DNA of 20,413 nt from Caldipriscus sp964426895 (GCA_964426895.1 CAYRSH010000029.1:1-20413); one strand, 5' to 3'. Counted from the first letter of the stretch, positions 13,764-20,413 are shown. Program-made: numbers and translations. The notes: a model not told the origin generated them from the letters alone.

Positions 13764-14890
13764 ACCAAACCCCTCAGGTATTCGGAATCCTTAAAATAAA
13801 CGGGAACGGGATGGTCGGGCGATTGGTATAACCTAAAAAGGATTTTAACCTCCCTCAAAAGTTTCTTTGAAACACTACTTATAACATCTTCCAAGTGTGT
13901 GTAGTCTATGTAATGCGAACAGGAGAAAACCGCCAATATACCACCCTTTTTTAAAAGCCTTAAAGCCCTATCAATTAAGCGGGTGTATCCCTTTAAAGCC
14001 CCGCTTATGTTTTTACCCTTCGCAAATGCTGGTGGGTCAAGTATTATGCCGTCAAATTCATCGTTTGATAGTATAAATGTGTCAAGCATATCAAAGACAT
14101 TTCCGGTTATGGTTTCCGCACCTTTCAGGTTGTTTATTTTGCAATTTTGTTTTAGTATTTCCAGGGCCTCATCATCCTCATCAACCGCCAAAACCCTTTT
14201 AACACCGTTTTTTAAAAGGTGTAATGTGAAACCTCCTGTATAACTAAAAGCATCCAAAACCCTATCCCTACCCCTCATAATCCTACCCACAATTTCCCAA
14301 TTAAGCCTTTGATCAAGGTATAAACCCGTTTTCTGTCCCCCTATGGGAACAATCATATTTAAGCCGTTAATCTCAACAATTACATCCTTTGCCCCTCCAA
14401 AGTGAAAACCTTCAAAAGGTTCCAAACCCTCTTGCATCCTCGCATAGTTATCGCTTTTCTCATAAAGGAATTCATATTCCGCCATTTTAAAACCCTCTAC
14501 GATTTCCCCCTTTAATTTCTCGGCACCATAAGAGGATATTTGTATCACCACACCTTCCCCATAAACATCCGCTATTATTCCCGGCATGTTATCGCTTTCC
14601 GCAAAAAACAACCTATAAGCGTTTTTAAAACCCAAAACATGCTCCCGGAAACTTTTACTCTCCAATATCCGCTTATGAACCAAACCCGCATTGAACTCTT
14701 CCTTTTCCCTACTGTAAAACCTCAAAGCCAAATTCCCTTCCGAATTGTAAAATGCACTCCCCAAAAACTTCCCATTAACATAAACCTGGGCGCATATCCT
14801 GTTATTCTCAACACCCTTAATCCTATCCCTAAAAATCCAAGGGTGATAACCGTAATCCGAAAGTTTCCCTTTAAGGGTTATCCTGTTCAT
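13748..14890 (-). CDS. rlmI: 23S rRNA (cytosine-C5)-methyltransferase, RlmI family
   Basis: Class I SAM-dependent methyltransferase that puts a 5-methyl group on a 23S rRNA cytosine (C1962 in E. coli). Order: N-terminal PUA-like RNA-binding part (about 1-70; HPWIFRDRI), an intermediate domain with FAESDNMPGIIADVYG (96-111), then the Rossmann domain with GGQKTGLYLDQRLN (184-197), SAM motif VLDAFSYTGGF (211-221), LAVDEDDEALE (234-244), catalytic-loop LDPPAFAKG (284-292) and the SCSH motif with the expected nucleophile C324. Length (380) is typical. Start ATG 14890 has a strong GGGAGGAGGT 3-5 nt upstream. The gene overlaps the glycosidase by 20 bases and the transporter by 16, so the unit is translated as a tight operon. 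Confidence 0.9.
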   Translation of the reverse strand: MNRITLKGKLSDYGYHPWIFRDRIKGVENNRICAQVYVNGKFLGSAFYNSEGNLALRFYSREKEEFNAGLVHKRILESKSFREHVLGFKNAYRLFFAESDNMPGIIADVYGEGVVIQISSYGAEKLKGEIVEGFKMAEYEFLYEKSDNYARMQEGLEPFEGFHFGGAKDVIVEINGLNMIVPIGGQKTGLYLDQRLNWEIVGRIMRGRDRVLDAFSYTGGFTLHLLKNGVKRVLAVDEDDEALEILKQNCKINNLKGAETITGNVFDMLDTFILSNDEFDGIILDPPAFAKGKNISGALKGYTRLIDRALRLLKKGGILAVFSCSHYIDYTHLEDVISSVSKKLLREVKILFRLYQSPDHPVPVYFKDSEYLRGLVCLVY

Positions 14891-16052
14891 TTACCTCCTC
14901 CCAAATCCTCCTTAAATTTATCTTGGATTTTGGCTTCCTATCCCTCGTAAATAACCCAAAATGCGCGTTATACCCCTCAGCCCACTCGTAATTATCCATT
15001 AATGACCAATAGAAGTATCCCACAACTTTAACACCCTCATCCAACGCCCTTTTAACCCATTTGAGGTGTTCCCTTATAAACCTCTCCCTTTCCTCCTCGT
15101 TTTCCGTTGTTATACCGTTTTCCGTTATTATTACGGGCTTTTTGAAGTTGTAATTTTTCAGCAAATGGTATATACCCTTTGGATAAACCTCCCAACCCAA
15201 GGAATTCCTCCAAACCCCCTCAACACCCACATCCTCCCCAAAGAGGTTTTTTAATGAAAACCTTACGGTATCCCGTGTGTAATAGTTTATACCCACGAAA
15301 TCCGCTTTATCCCTTAAAGGTTCCATAAAACCCGAAGGTGGGGGTATAACCCCAAAAACATCGGAATATACTGGCAAAAAGTTAAACAAGTATTCCCTCA
15401 AAAAAACGGGAATTTTTCCGAGTTTTCCAAATGGTTTAAAAACCCTTAAATGGTGTGCAATGCCTACAAAAGATTTTGGAATATTTTTGTGTATAACCTC
15501 ATATGCTTCACCCGAAGCCTTCAACATATGCCTAACGACAATTATCGTCTTTAAAATGCTTTTTTCCATAGGAGGCCAAACACCCACAACATATGAGTTA
15601 TAGGCATATACATTCGGTTCGTTTATGGTTATCCAAAACCTCACCTTTATATACCTCGTTATAAAATCCACATATCTTACAAAAAAATCCACACTTTCGG
15701 GATTCGTCCATCCACCTATTTTGTGGAACCATACGGGATTTGTGAAGTGGTGTAATGTAATAAAGGGTTCAATGCCTTCCTTTAAGAGATTTTCTATGAA
15801 CCTTCTATACCTGTCCAAAGCCTTTATGTTAAACATACCCTCTTCGGGCTCTATCCTACTCCACTCTATCCCGAACCTGTAAGCATTCACCCCTATACGA
15901 TTTAAAAGTTTTATATCTTTCTCCATCTCCTCCCAACTCCTGCACGCCTCACCCACCTCCGGAACTAAACCCTTTTTTTCGTATAATGTCCAATCGTTAT
16001 AGGTATTACCCTCTATTTGGTGCGGGCTTGTTGCCACCCCCAAGTATTTCAT
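14871..16052 (-). CDS. Glycoside hydrolase family 1 beta-glycosidase
   Basis: Retaining beta-glucosidase/galactosidase-type TIM-barrel enzyme. Visible: the N-terminal LGVATSPHQIEG (4-15), NAYRFGIEWSRIEPEEG (56-72), the acid/base motif ITINEPN with E145, GINYYTRD (254-261), the nucleophile motif VIITENG with E311, and GYFYWSLMDNYEWAEGY (345-361) that lines the sugar-binding subsite. All catalytic residues are present, so it should be active, although 393 residues is short against the usual 430-480; loops around the middle of the barrel are trimmed. There is no signal peptide, so it acts on intracellular glycosides. Start overlaps the der stop (ATGA), with AAGG 8 nt upstream. A sugar hydrolase inside a ribosome-maintenance operon is an odd neighbour; aglycone specificity is unknown. 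Confidence 0.92.
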   Translation of the reverse strand: MKYLGVATSPHQIEGNTYNDWTLYEKKGLVPEVGEACRSWEEMEKDIKLLNRIGVNAYRFGIEWSRIEPEEGMFNIKALDRYRRFIENLLKEGIEPFITLHHFTNPVWFHKIGGWTNPESVDFFVRYVDFITRYIKVRFWITINEPNVYAYNSYVVGVWPPMEKSILKTIIVVRHMLKASGEAYEVIHKNIPKSFVGIAHHLRVFKPFGKLGKIPVFLREYLFNFLPVYSDVFGVIPPPSGFMEPLRDKADFVGINYYTRDTVRFSLKNLFGEDVGVEGVWRNSLGWEVYPKGIYHLLKNYNFKKPVIITENGITTENEEERERFIREHLKWVKRALDEGVKVVGYFYWSLMDNYEWAEGYNAHFGLFTRDRKPKSKINLRRIWEEVNEQDNP

Positions 16053-17317
16053 TTTAAAGACCTTATCCTCACCTCAAACTTTATGGGAGATGCAAAAAAT
16101 CCCCACCTCTCGCGTAAGGCCTTTTCTATGTATCGCAAGTAAAAATCCGGTATCGGTCCGGATGACTCTATAACGAATGTTGGAGGTAGGTTTTTTAACT
16201 GGTAGAAAGAGTATATCCTCGCGGGTGGTAGGTTTGCCATCATCAGTTCTTCAATAAGTTCCTTGGCATCCTTTTTGGATATTCGCTTAAACAATCCACC
16301 CCTTGCACCTTTTAAAACACTCCTCAAATAATCCATACCTTCGCCCGTTAAAGCGGAAACCGGAACCTTGGGTGCCCAATCAACCATTGCCAACTCGTTA
16401 ACGACCTGTGCGAACAGTTCCTTTTTTTGTTTTGCGCTTAAAAGGTCTATCTTGTTTATGGCGATTACAAGCCCCCTCCCCTCATCAACAACCAATTTTA
16501 TAATCTTTTTATCAAGTTTATGGACACCCACTTCCGCATCCAAAACCACCAACCCAACTTCCGCAAACCTCAAAGACCTCCTTGACCTAACAAAGGCGTA
16601 ATAACTCAAATCATCCTTAAATTTCCTCGTAATTCCGGCGGTATCAACAATTATCATGTCTTCCAACTCAACATCAACCGCATCCCTTGTGGTTCCGGCT
16701 GTTGGGGAAACCAAGGCTATTTCCTTTCCCGCAAAGTAATTTAAAATTGAAGATTTACCCGCATTGGGCCTTCCGAGTATTGCAACCCTAACCTTATCCT
16801 TTTTCCTTTTGGGTATTTCATCCTCATCCGGTGGAAGACTTTCAACTATTAAGTCCAACAACTCGCCAACTCCCCAGCCATGTGCGGCGGATACGGGAAC
16901 TATATCCGGAAAACCGAGTTTATAAAACTCCTCCGGTGTTCCAACCCCCTTTCTTTCCGCATCTATTTTGTTTATAACGACTATGGCCTTTTTTCCCGCT
17001 CTTTTTATTATCCTCGCCAACTCCTCATCCAAGGGCTGAATTCCGGCTTTAACATCAACCATTAAAAGTATTAAATCCGCTTCTTTTATCTCTTTTAGGA
17101 TTTTATCCCAAACATAGTTTGCCAATTTATCGCCGGCACCCGCACCCCCACTATCCGCCAAAAGAAAAACCCTACCCTTCCATTCAACGGGTTTATACAC
17201 AACATCCCTTGTGGTACCCGGAACATCGGATGTTATCATTAAAGGCTTACCTATAAGCCTATTAAAAAGCGTGGATTTCCCCACATTAACCCTGCCAACT
17301 ATTAAAACCTTCCTCAA
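16049..17317 (-). CDS. der: Ribosome-associated GTPase Der (EngA)
   Basis: Tandem-domain GTPase needed for 50S ribosome assembly. First G domain: GRVNVGKST (8-16), switch I PGTTRD (33-38), G3 ADSGGAG (54-60) and NKID (116-119). Second G domain: GRPNAGKSS (182-190), AGTTRD (207-212), VDTAG (224-228) and NKID (288-291). The C-terminal 90 residues form the KH-like domain (PPTFVIESSGPIPDFYLRYIEKALRERWGF in two conserved blocks). At 422 residues it is slightly shorter than the usual 435-490. The start is taken as TTG 17317 because the lysine/valine strand of the first G domain begins at once and a TAGAAT box ends 8 nt upstream; the nearby ATG at 17323-17325 is followed by TAG. It heads the der-GH1-rlmI-transporter operon. 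Confidence 0.93.
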   Translation of the reverse strand: MRKVLIVGRVNVGKSTLFNRLIGKPLMITSDVPGTTRDVVYKPVEWKGRVFLLADSGGAGAGDKLANYVWDKILKEIKEADLILLMVDVKAGIQPLDEELARIIKRAGKKAIVVINKIDAERKGVGTPEEFYKLGFPDIVPVSAAHGWGVGELLDLIVESLPPDEDEIPKRKKDKVRVAILGRPNAGKSSILNYFAGKEIALVSPTAGTTRDAVDVELEDMIIVDTAGITRKFKDDLSYYAFVRSRRSLRFAEVGLVVLDAEVGVHKLDKKIIKLVVDEGRGLVIAINKIDLLSAKQKKELFAQVVNELAMVDWAPKVPVSALTGEGMDYLRSVLKGARGGLFKRISKKDAKELIEELMMANLPPARIYSFYQLKNLPPTFVIESSGPIPDFYLRYIEKALRERWGFFASPIKFEVRIRSLK

Positions 17318-17325
17318 AACTACAT

Positions 17326-17331
17326 ATTCTA
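17326..17331 (-). promoter_or_regulatory. -10 element for the der operon, leaderless type
   Basis: Minus-strand TAGAAT inside CCTTAGAAT ends 8 nt before the TTG start at 17317. The -35 is poor. It forms one arm of a perfect 9-bp inverted repeat with the divergent promoter at 17361-17369. Confidence 0.58.
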
Positions 17332-17363
17332 AGGTTGTCCTTTTTGCTTTAAAAGTTCCGCCT

Positions 17364-17369
17364 TAGAAT
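17364..17369 (+). promoter_or_regulatory. -10 element for the UDP-glucuronate decarboxylase unit, leaderless type
   Basis: TAGAAT inside CCTTAGAAT (17361-17369) ends 9 nt before ATG 17379. The expected -35 position (17341-17346) holds TTTTTG, a poor match. The der promoter points the other way from the same 61-bp interval. Confidence 0.6.
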
Positions 17370-17378
17370 TACCGCACA

Positions 17379-18329
17379 ATGCCAAGGGTTTTAATAGCGG
17401 GTGGAGCCGGATTCATAGGAACGCATATGACGGAATACCTATTAAATAAGGGTTGGGAAGTATTCTCCATTGACAACTTTTCCACGGGAAAGCCGGAAAA
17501 TGTTAAAAGGTTTCTTGGAGACCCCAATTATACATTTGAGGAAATGGACATATGCGAGAATGTTCCCAAAGGAAAGTTTGATTATGTCATAAATTTGGCA
17601 TCTCCCGCCAGCCCCAAGAAATACCTTTCATTGCCCATAGAAACTATGCTCGTAAATTCCGTAGGGGTTATGAACCTCTTGAATTTGGCAAAGGAAACGG
17701 GGGCGAGGTTTTTATTAGCCTCAACATCCGAGGTGTATGGCGATCCCGAAGTTCATCCACAACCCGAAACCTATTGGGGGAATGTGAATCCGATAGGTCC
17801 GAGGAGTGTTTATGACGAGGGAAAGAGGTTTGCGGAGGCCATAACAATGGCGTATTACCGTTATGAGAATTTGGATGTTAGAATAGCAAGGATTTTTAAT
17901 ACTTATGGGCCTTTTATGGATGTCGCGGATGGCAGGATAATACCCAACTTCGCATATCAGGCCTTAACGGGAAAACCCATAACCATTTACGGTGATGGTT
18001 CCCAGACGAGGAGTTTTTGCTATGTATCCGATATGGTTGAGGGTTTATTCCTGCTATTGATTAAGGAAGGTTTAAACGGTGAGGTTGTTAATCTCGGTAA
18101 TCCCGATGAAAGAAGCATTAAAGAGGTGGCGGATTTGATATGCGAAATCCTCGGTGTTGAAAAGAACTACGAATATTTGCCCCTACCCCAAGACGACCCG
18201 AAAAGGAGAAAGCCGGACATTACAAAGGCCAAAAAACTTTTGAATTGGGAACCCAAAGTGGATTTTAAAACGGGTTTGAGGGAAACCTTGGAATGGTATA
18301 AGGAGGTTGTAAAAAATGCCGTCCCTTAA
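17379..18329 (+). CDS. UDP-glucuronate decarboxylase (UDP-xylose synthase), SDR family
   Basis: NAD-dependent enzyme converting UDP-glucuronate to UDP-xylose for surface glycans. It is an extended short-chain dehydrogenase: the NAD-binding GGAGFIGTH (8-16), STSEVYGDPEVHPQPETYWG (115-134) and VNPIGPRSVYDEGKRFAEA (136-154) with catalytic Y145 and K149. The HPQ-E-YWG-VNP-G-RS-YDEGKR signature is specific to the UXS branch and separates it from dTDP-glucose dehydratases and UDP-galactose epimerases. DGSQTRSFCYVSDMV (about 204-218) follows as expected. Length (316) matches soluble bacterial UXS. Leads a three-gene unit with plsY, overlapping it by 14 bases. Confidence 0.92.
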   Translation: MPRVLIAGGAGFIGTHMTEYLLNKGWEVFSIDNFSTGKPENVKRFLGDPNYTFEEMDICENVPKGKFDYVINLASPASPKKYLSLPIETMLVNSVGVMNLLNLAKETGARFLLASTSEVYGDPEVHPQPETYWGNVNPIGPRSVYDEGKRFAEAITMAYYRYENLDVRIARIFNTYGPFMDVADGRIIPNFAYQALTGKPITIYGDGSQTRSFCYVSDMVEGLFLLLIKEGLNGEVVNLGNPDERSIKEVADLICEILGVEKNYEYLPLPQDDPKRRKPDITKAKKLLNWEPKVDFKTGLRETLEWYKEVVKNAVP

Positions 18330-18972
18330 TGTATGGTTTGAATCCATAGAACCGGGGTTCAGGCCTTACATTTATGCGGCATTATTCGTTTTCGGTTTCT
18401 TATTGGGTAGTATTCCCTTCGCTTATATAGTCTCAAAGGCCGTTGCGGGTATTGATATAAGGAAGGTGGGAAGTGGCAATGTTGGGGCAACTAATGTGGC
18501 GAGAACCTTGGGATTAAAATGGGGTACATTGGTTTTTGTTTTGGATGCCTTAAAAGGTTTTATACCGGTTTTTATAGTGAGGCTCATTGTACCTTATAAC
18601 ATTGAGTTGGCATTGGCAACCGGCTTGGCACCCATATTGGGGCATGTATTTACGCCTTTCTTGGGGTTTAAAGGTGGAAAGGGTGTGGCGACATCGTTGG
18701 GTGTATTTCTCGCACTTTCCCCAATGGGTGTTTTCTTAGGGTTTTTGGTTTGGGTATCCGCGGTGCTATTAACCGGATATGTTTCCCTCGGTTCGTTATT
18801 GGGATCGCTAACTGCTTTTGTGTGGATTTTGTTTTTTGACCCGAACAAGCATTCCTTACCCTTCGTGGTCTTATCCGGCTTTGTGGTTGCCCTCATATGG
18901 TTTAGCCATAGGGGTAATATAAAGAGGCTTTTAAGGGGAGAGGAACCAAAGATTTGGGGGGAAAGGTCTTAG
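18316..18972 (+). CDS. plsY: Acyl-phosphate:glycerol-3-phosphate acyltransferase (PlsY)
   Basis: Polytopic inner-membrane enzyme that makes lysophosphatidic acid from acyl phosphate and glycerol-3-phosphate, opening phospholipid synthesis. The three PlsY motifs are visible: GSIPFAYIVSK in the first helix (31-41) followed by KVGSGNVGATNVAR (50-63), LGHVFTPFLGFKGGKGVATS (108-127), and the late helix with LIWFSHRGNIKRLLRGEE. About five to six membrane helices. At 218 residues it is a little longer than the usual 195-205 because of about 17 extra residues before helix 1. AGGAGG at 18301-18306, 9 nt before the ATG, supports this start inside the end of the preceding gene. Confidence 0.95.
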   Translation: MPSLNVWFESIEPGFRPYIYAALFVFGFLLGSIPFAYIVSKAVAGIDIRKVGSGNVGATNVARTLGLKWGTLVFVLDALKGFIPVFIVRLIVPYNIELALATGLAPILGHVFTPFLGFKGGKGVATSLGVFLALSPMGVFLGFLVWVSAVLLTGYVSLGSLLGSLTAFVWILFFDPNKHSLPFVVLSGFVVALIWFSHRGNIKRLLRGEEPKIWGERS

Positions 18973-19661
18973 ATATTCTGAGGTTTTCGGAAATCCTTAT
19001 AGGTGGTAAAAGGGTGAATATTAAGGGGTTTTGGGGTGTGGAAAAGGGTTTGCTTTTCAAGAGGTTTTATTCCATGCCATATACTATTCCTACGGATCAG
19101 GTGTTGGAAGATGGGGTTTTTTATGCCATAAAGGGGAGGTATATAAAAGGGGAAATAGCATTGAGGTTTAAACCGAATGTTGAACACGGGGAATTCGTTT
19201 CACCCATCTTGCGAAGGGGATATGTCAAATACCACAGGGAAAGAAAAAGGCTTATAAGGAGGGCGGAGGAAAGGGTTGATAGGATTTCGTTTTCAAAAAG
19301 TGATGTGGATAAAATAATAAAACTGTGCGAAATTACGGCCAAAAAGCACGGGAGGAGAATCCCAAAAAACATTAAAAAGGTTTTAAATTTGGAGGGCGTT
19401 GATGTTATAAGCGTGTATATAGGGGACTTGGTAGGTGTTATAATAAACTTGGCCCTTAAAGACAGATACCTGTTGTGGCAGATGGGTTGGAAAGATTACA
19501 ACTTTTTGGCAACATTCCTTTTACACCTTTCCGTAGAAAGGGGGTTTTCCTTGGGTTATGATATTGTAGATCTTGGTATAACAACATCCGAAAGGGCATT
19601 AAATGTTAAGAAAGAACTGGGTTGCGATTTAAACAGTTTTGTTTATGTTGTTGGATGGTAG
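18954..19661 (+). CDS. Uncharacterised FemAB/GNAT-like acyltransferase
   Basis: No confident family name. The C-terminal half looks like a GNAT/FemAB fold: VDVISVYIGDLVGVIINLAL then DRYLLWQMGWKDYN, a helix FLATFLLHLSVERGFSLGY, and the end YDIVDLGITTSERALNVKKE followed by LGCD. The D-(L/F)-G...-(F/V)-K-K-x-(L/F)-G ending is typical of FemAB-type aminoacyl or acyl transferases and BioF2-like proteins, which often modify peptidoglycan or lipids. The N-terminal half is basic and beta-rich, without signal peptide or membrane helix. Start is uncertain: TTG 18954 is the earliest, overlapping plsY by 19 bases, with GGGGAGAGGAA upstream. Position after plsY suggests envelope work. Nothing intact follows before the CRISPR array. 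Confidence 0.7.
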   Translation: MGGKVLDILRFSEILIGGKRVNIKGFWGVEKGLLFKRFYSMPYTIPTDQVLEDGVFYAIKGRYIKGEIALRFKPNVEHGEFVSPILRRGYVKYHRERKRLIRRAEERVDRISFSKSDVDKIIKLCEITAKKHGRRIPKNIKKVLNLEGVDVISVYIGDLVGVIINLALKDRYLLWQMGWKDYNFLATFLLHLSVERGFSLGYDIVDLGITTSERALNVKKELGCDLNSFVYVVGW

Positions 19662-19856
19662 AAAAGTATATTCTCCGCTCCCTAAATGGGGTTGTAAATC
19701 CTTATCCTATTATGATGGCCTTATTTAAGATTAAATAGGTTTTCTGTCCGTCCGTTCGGATTAAAAAGGGCCATAGCAAGAATTGTGAGGACTAAGGGCG
19801 TATATTTTCGCATCAGTTTCCCTTTTAAACGCTTCAATTTTTTCATCCATAGCATC

Positions 19857-19885
19857 TATTCCTCTATTCAAGGTAGATTATGAAT
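19857..19885 (-). repeat. Degenerate terminal CRISPR repeat
   Basis: The last 18 positions match the array repeat at 15 of 18 (CAAGGTAGATTA is intact), while the first 11 have decayed. It is followed by 36 nt (19886-19921), the same length as true spacers, then the first perfect repeat. A degenerate unit is usual at the leader-distal end of an array. Confidence 0.8.
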
Positions 19886-19921
19886 TTAAAGAAAGCGATG
19901 AAGTGAGCCCGCTCATAATAG

Positions 19922-20413
19922 GTTTAAATTCCACAAGGTAGATTAGGAACGGCACTTCACCTCGGTCGAAAACCTCGCCAAAATGCTGTTTAAATTCCAC
20001 AAGGTAGATTAGGAACGTTGTAAAAAACTCCAACACCCACGGGCTTTGAGAAGTTTAAATTCCACAAGGTAGATTAGGAACGCCTTTTGAGGTTTATATT
20101 CTTGTTAAACAGCTTTCTGTTTAAATTCCACAAGGTAGATTAGGAACATTATAGTTCTATTTGCAGCATCTTACATTATTAAAGTTTAAATTCCACAAGG
20201 TAGATTAGGAACAACATTACTGCCTTAGAATAGAAGATTATGCTGGAAAGTTTAAATTCCACAAGGTAGATTAGGAACTAACTAAACAAAACAAAGAGAA
20301 AATACCGGCACCATGAGTTTAAATTCCACAAGGTAGATTAGGAACCATGGCAAAAAGGATAATCTTCAGGTATGATGAGAAAAGGTTTAAATTCCACAAG
20401 GTAGATTAGGAAC
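19922..20413 (-). CRISPR. CRISPR array: eight identical 29-bp repeats, seven spacers of 36-39 nt
   Basis: Repeats at 19922-19950, 19988-20016, 20053-20081, 20119-20147, 20184-20212, 20250-20278, 20317-20345 and 20385-20413 are identical; as written they begin GTTTAAATTCC and end GATTAGGAAC. Spacers are 37, 36, 37, 36, 37, 38 and 39 nt, all different. Minus-strand orientation is inferred: read that way the repeat begins GTTCCTAAT and ends ATTTAAAC, like the ATTGAAAC-ending repeats of type I-B/III systems, and the degenerate repeat on the left would then be leader-distal. The leader and any cas genes should lie beyond the right edge. The last repeat ends on the final base of the window, so the array is truncated. 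Confidence 0.97.

Noticed and set aside
14540..14950. A 136-codon plus-strand open frame.
   Set aside because: It lies antisense to rlmI and the glycosidase, whose motifs are unmistakable; its composition is the pyrimidine-rich complement of purine-loaded genes.
19721..19846. A 41-codon minus-strand frame with a basic start and hydrophobic core (KKLKRLKGK...PLVLTILAMALF), like a signal peptide.
   Set aside because: Too short, no clear promoter at the usual distance, and it ends without a mature domain. It may be the leftover start of a lost secreted protein; the rest of 19662-19856 shows no gene, hairpin or other signal.
19922..20413. Associated cas genes in the window.
   Set aside because: None of the genes left of the array shows Cas motifs; the nearest is the FemAB-like gene. 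Any cas genes would be outside the window.

Overview
The window reads as a dense, moderately AT-rich bacterial chromosome fragment. The organism looks Gram-negative: it has a large OmpA-domain outer-membrane protein and a MurE with the DNPR meso-diaminopimelate motif. It is probably thermophilic. Proteins are rich in Lys, Glu and Ile, Arg is mostly AGG and Ile often ATA, genes overlap end to start, and coding strands are purine-rich. A fragment resembling a type IX secretion C-terminal sorting signal, plus the barrel/carboxypeptidase-regulatory-repeat/OmpA fusion, suggests an FCB-related or candidate-phylum thermophile (WOR-3/Hydrothermae-like). That placement is inference. A run of exactly 100 N (4138-4237) and an array that stops at the last base suggest a scaffold whose right end broke in CRISPR repeats.

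Layout. (1) 21-3465, plus: murE-nadB-RsuA/RluB-type pseudouridine synthase, each joined by an ATGA overlap. (2) 3523-4306, plus: a secreted beta-helix protein interrupted by the gap, with a sorting-signal-like tail beyond it. (3) 4318-5778, plus: pyrR, a small membrane protein and a nitrilase-family amidohydrolase, ending in a bidirectional terminator. (4) 5825-8551, minus: the 908-residue OmpA fusion. (5) 8552-9318: no intact gene; decayed pieces of a sodium:solute symporter and perhaps an outer-membrane barrel. (6) 9319-11864, plus: a PstB-like ATPase coupled to an unrecognised winged-helix/TPR protein. (7) 11871-17317, minus: operon der-GH1 glycosidase-rlmI-Na/Pi cotransporter with PhoU-like tail. 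(8) 17379-19661, plus: UDP-glucuronate decarboxylase, plsY and a FemAB/GNAT-like protein. (9) 19857-20413: CRISPR array with one degenerate terminal repeat, eight identical 29-bp repeats and seven spacers; no cas genes in view.

Themes. Envelope building recurs: peptidoglycan (murE), phospholipid (plsY), nucleotide sugar (UXS), outer membrane (OmpA) and a possible FemAB-like transferase. Phosphate handling appears twice, as convergent operons: PstB with a TPR partner, and the Na/Pi carrier.

The most striking signal is regulatory. All six genes that lead a transcription unit inside the window have TAGAAT or TAAAAT ending 8-10 nt before the start codon, so their mRNAs should be leaderless. Most downstream genes instead have Shine-Dalgarno sequences. 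Three of these promoters share the 9-mer CCTTAGAAT, and the same CCTTAGAAT-N8-ATG module occurs inside CRISPR spacer 5, as if the array sampled the start of an invader gene that uses the host's promoter grammar.
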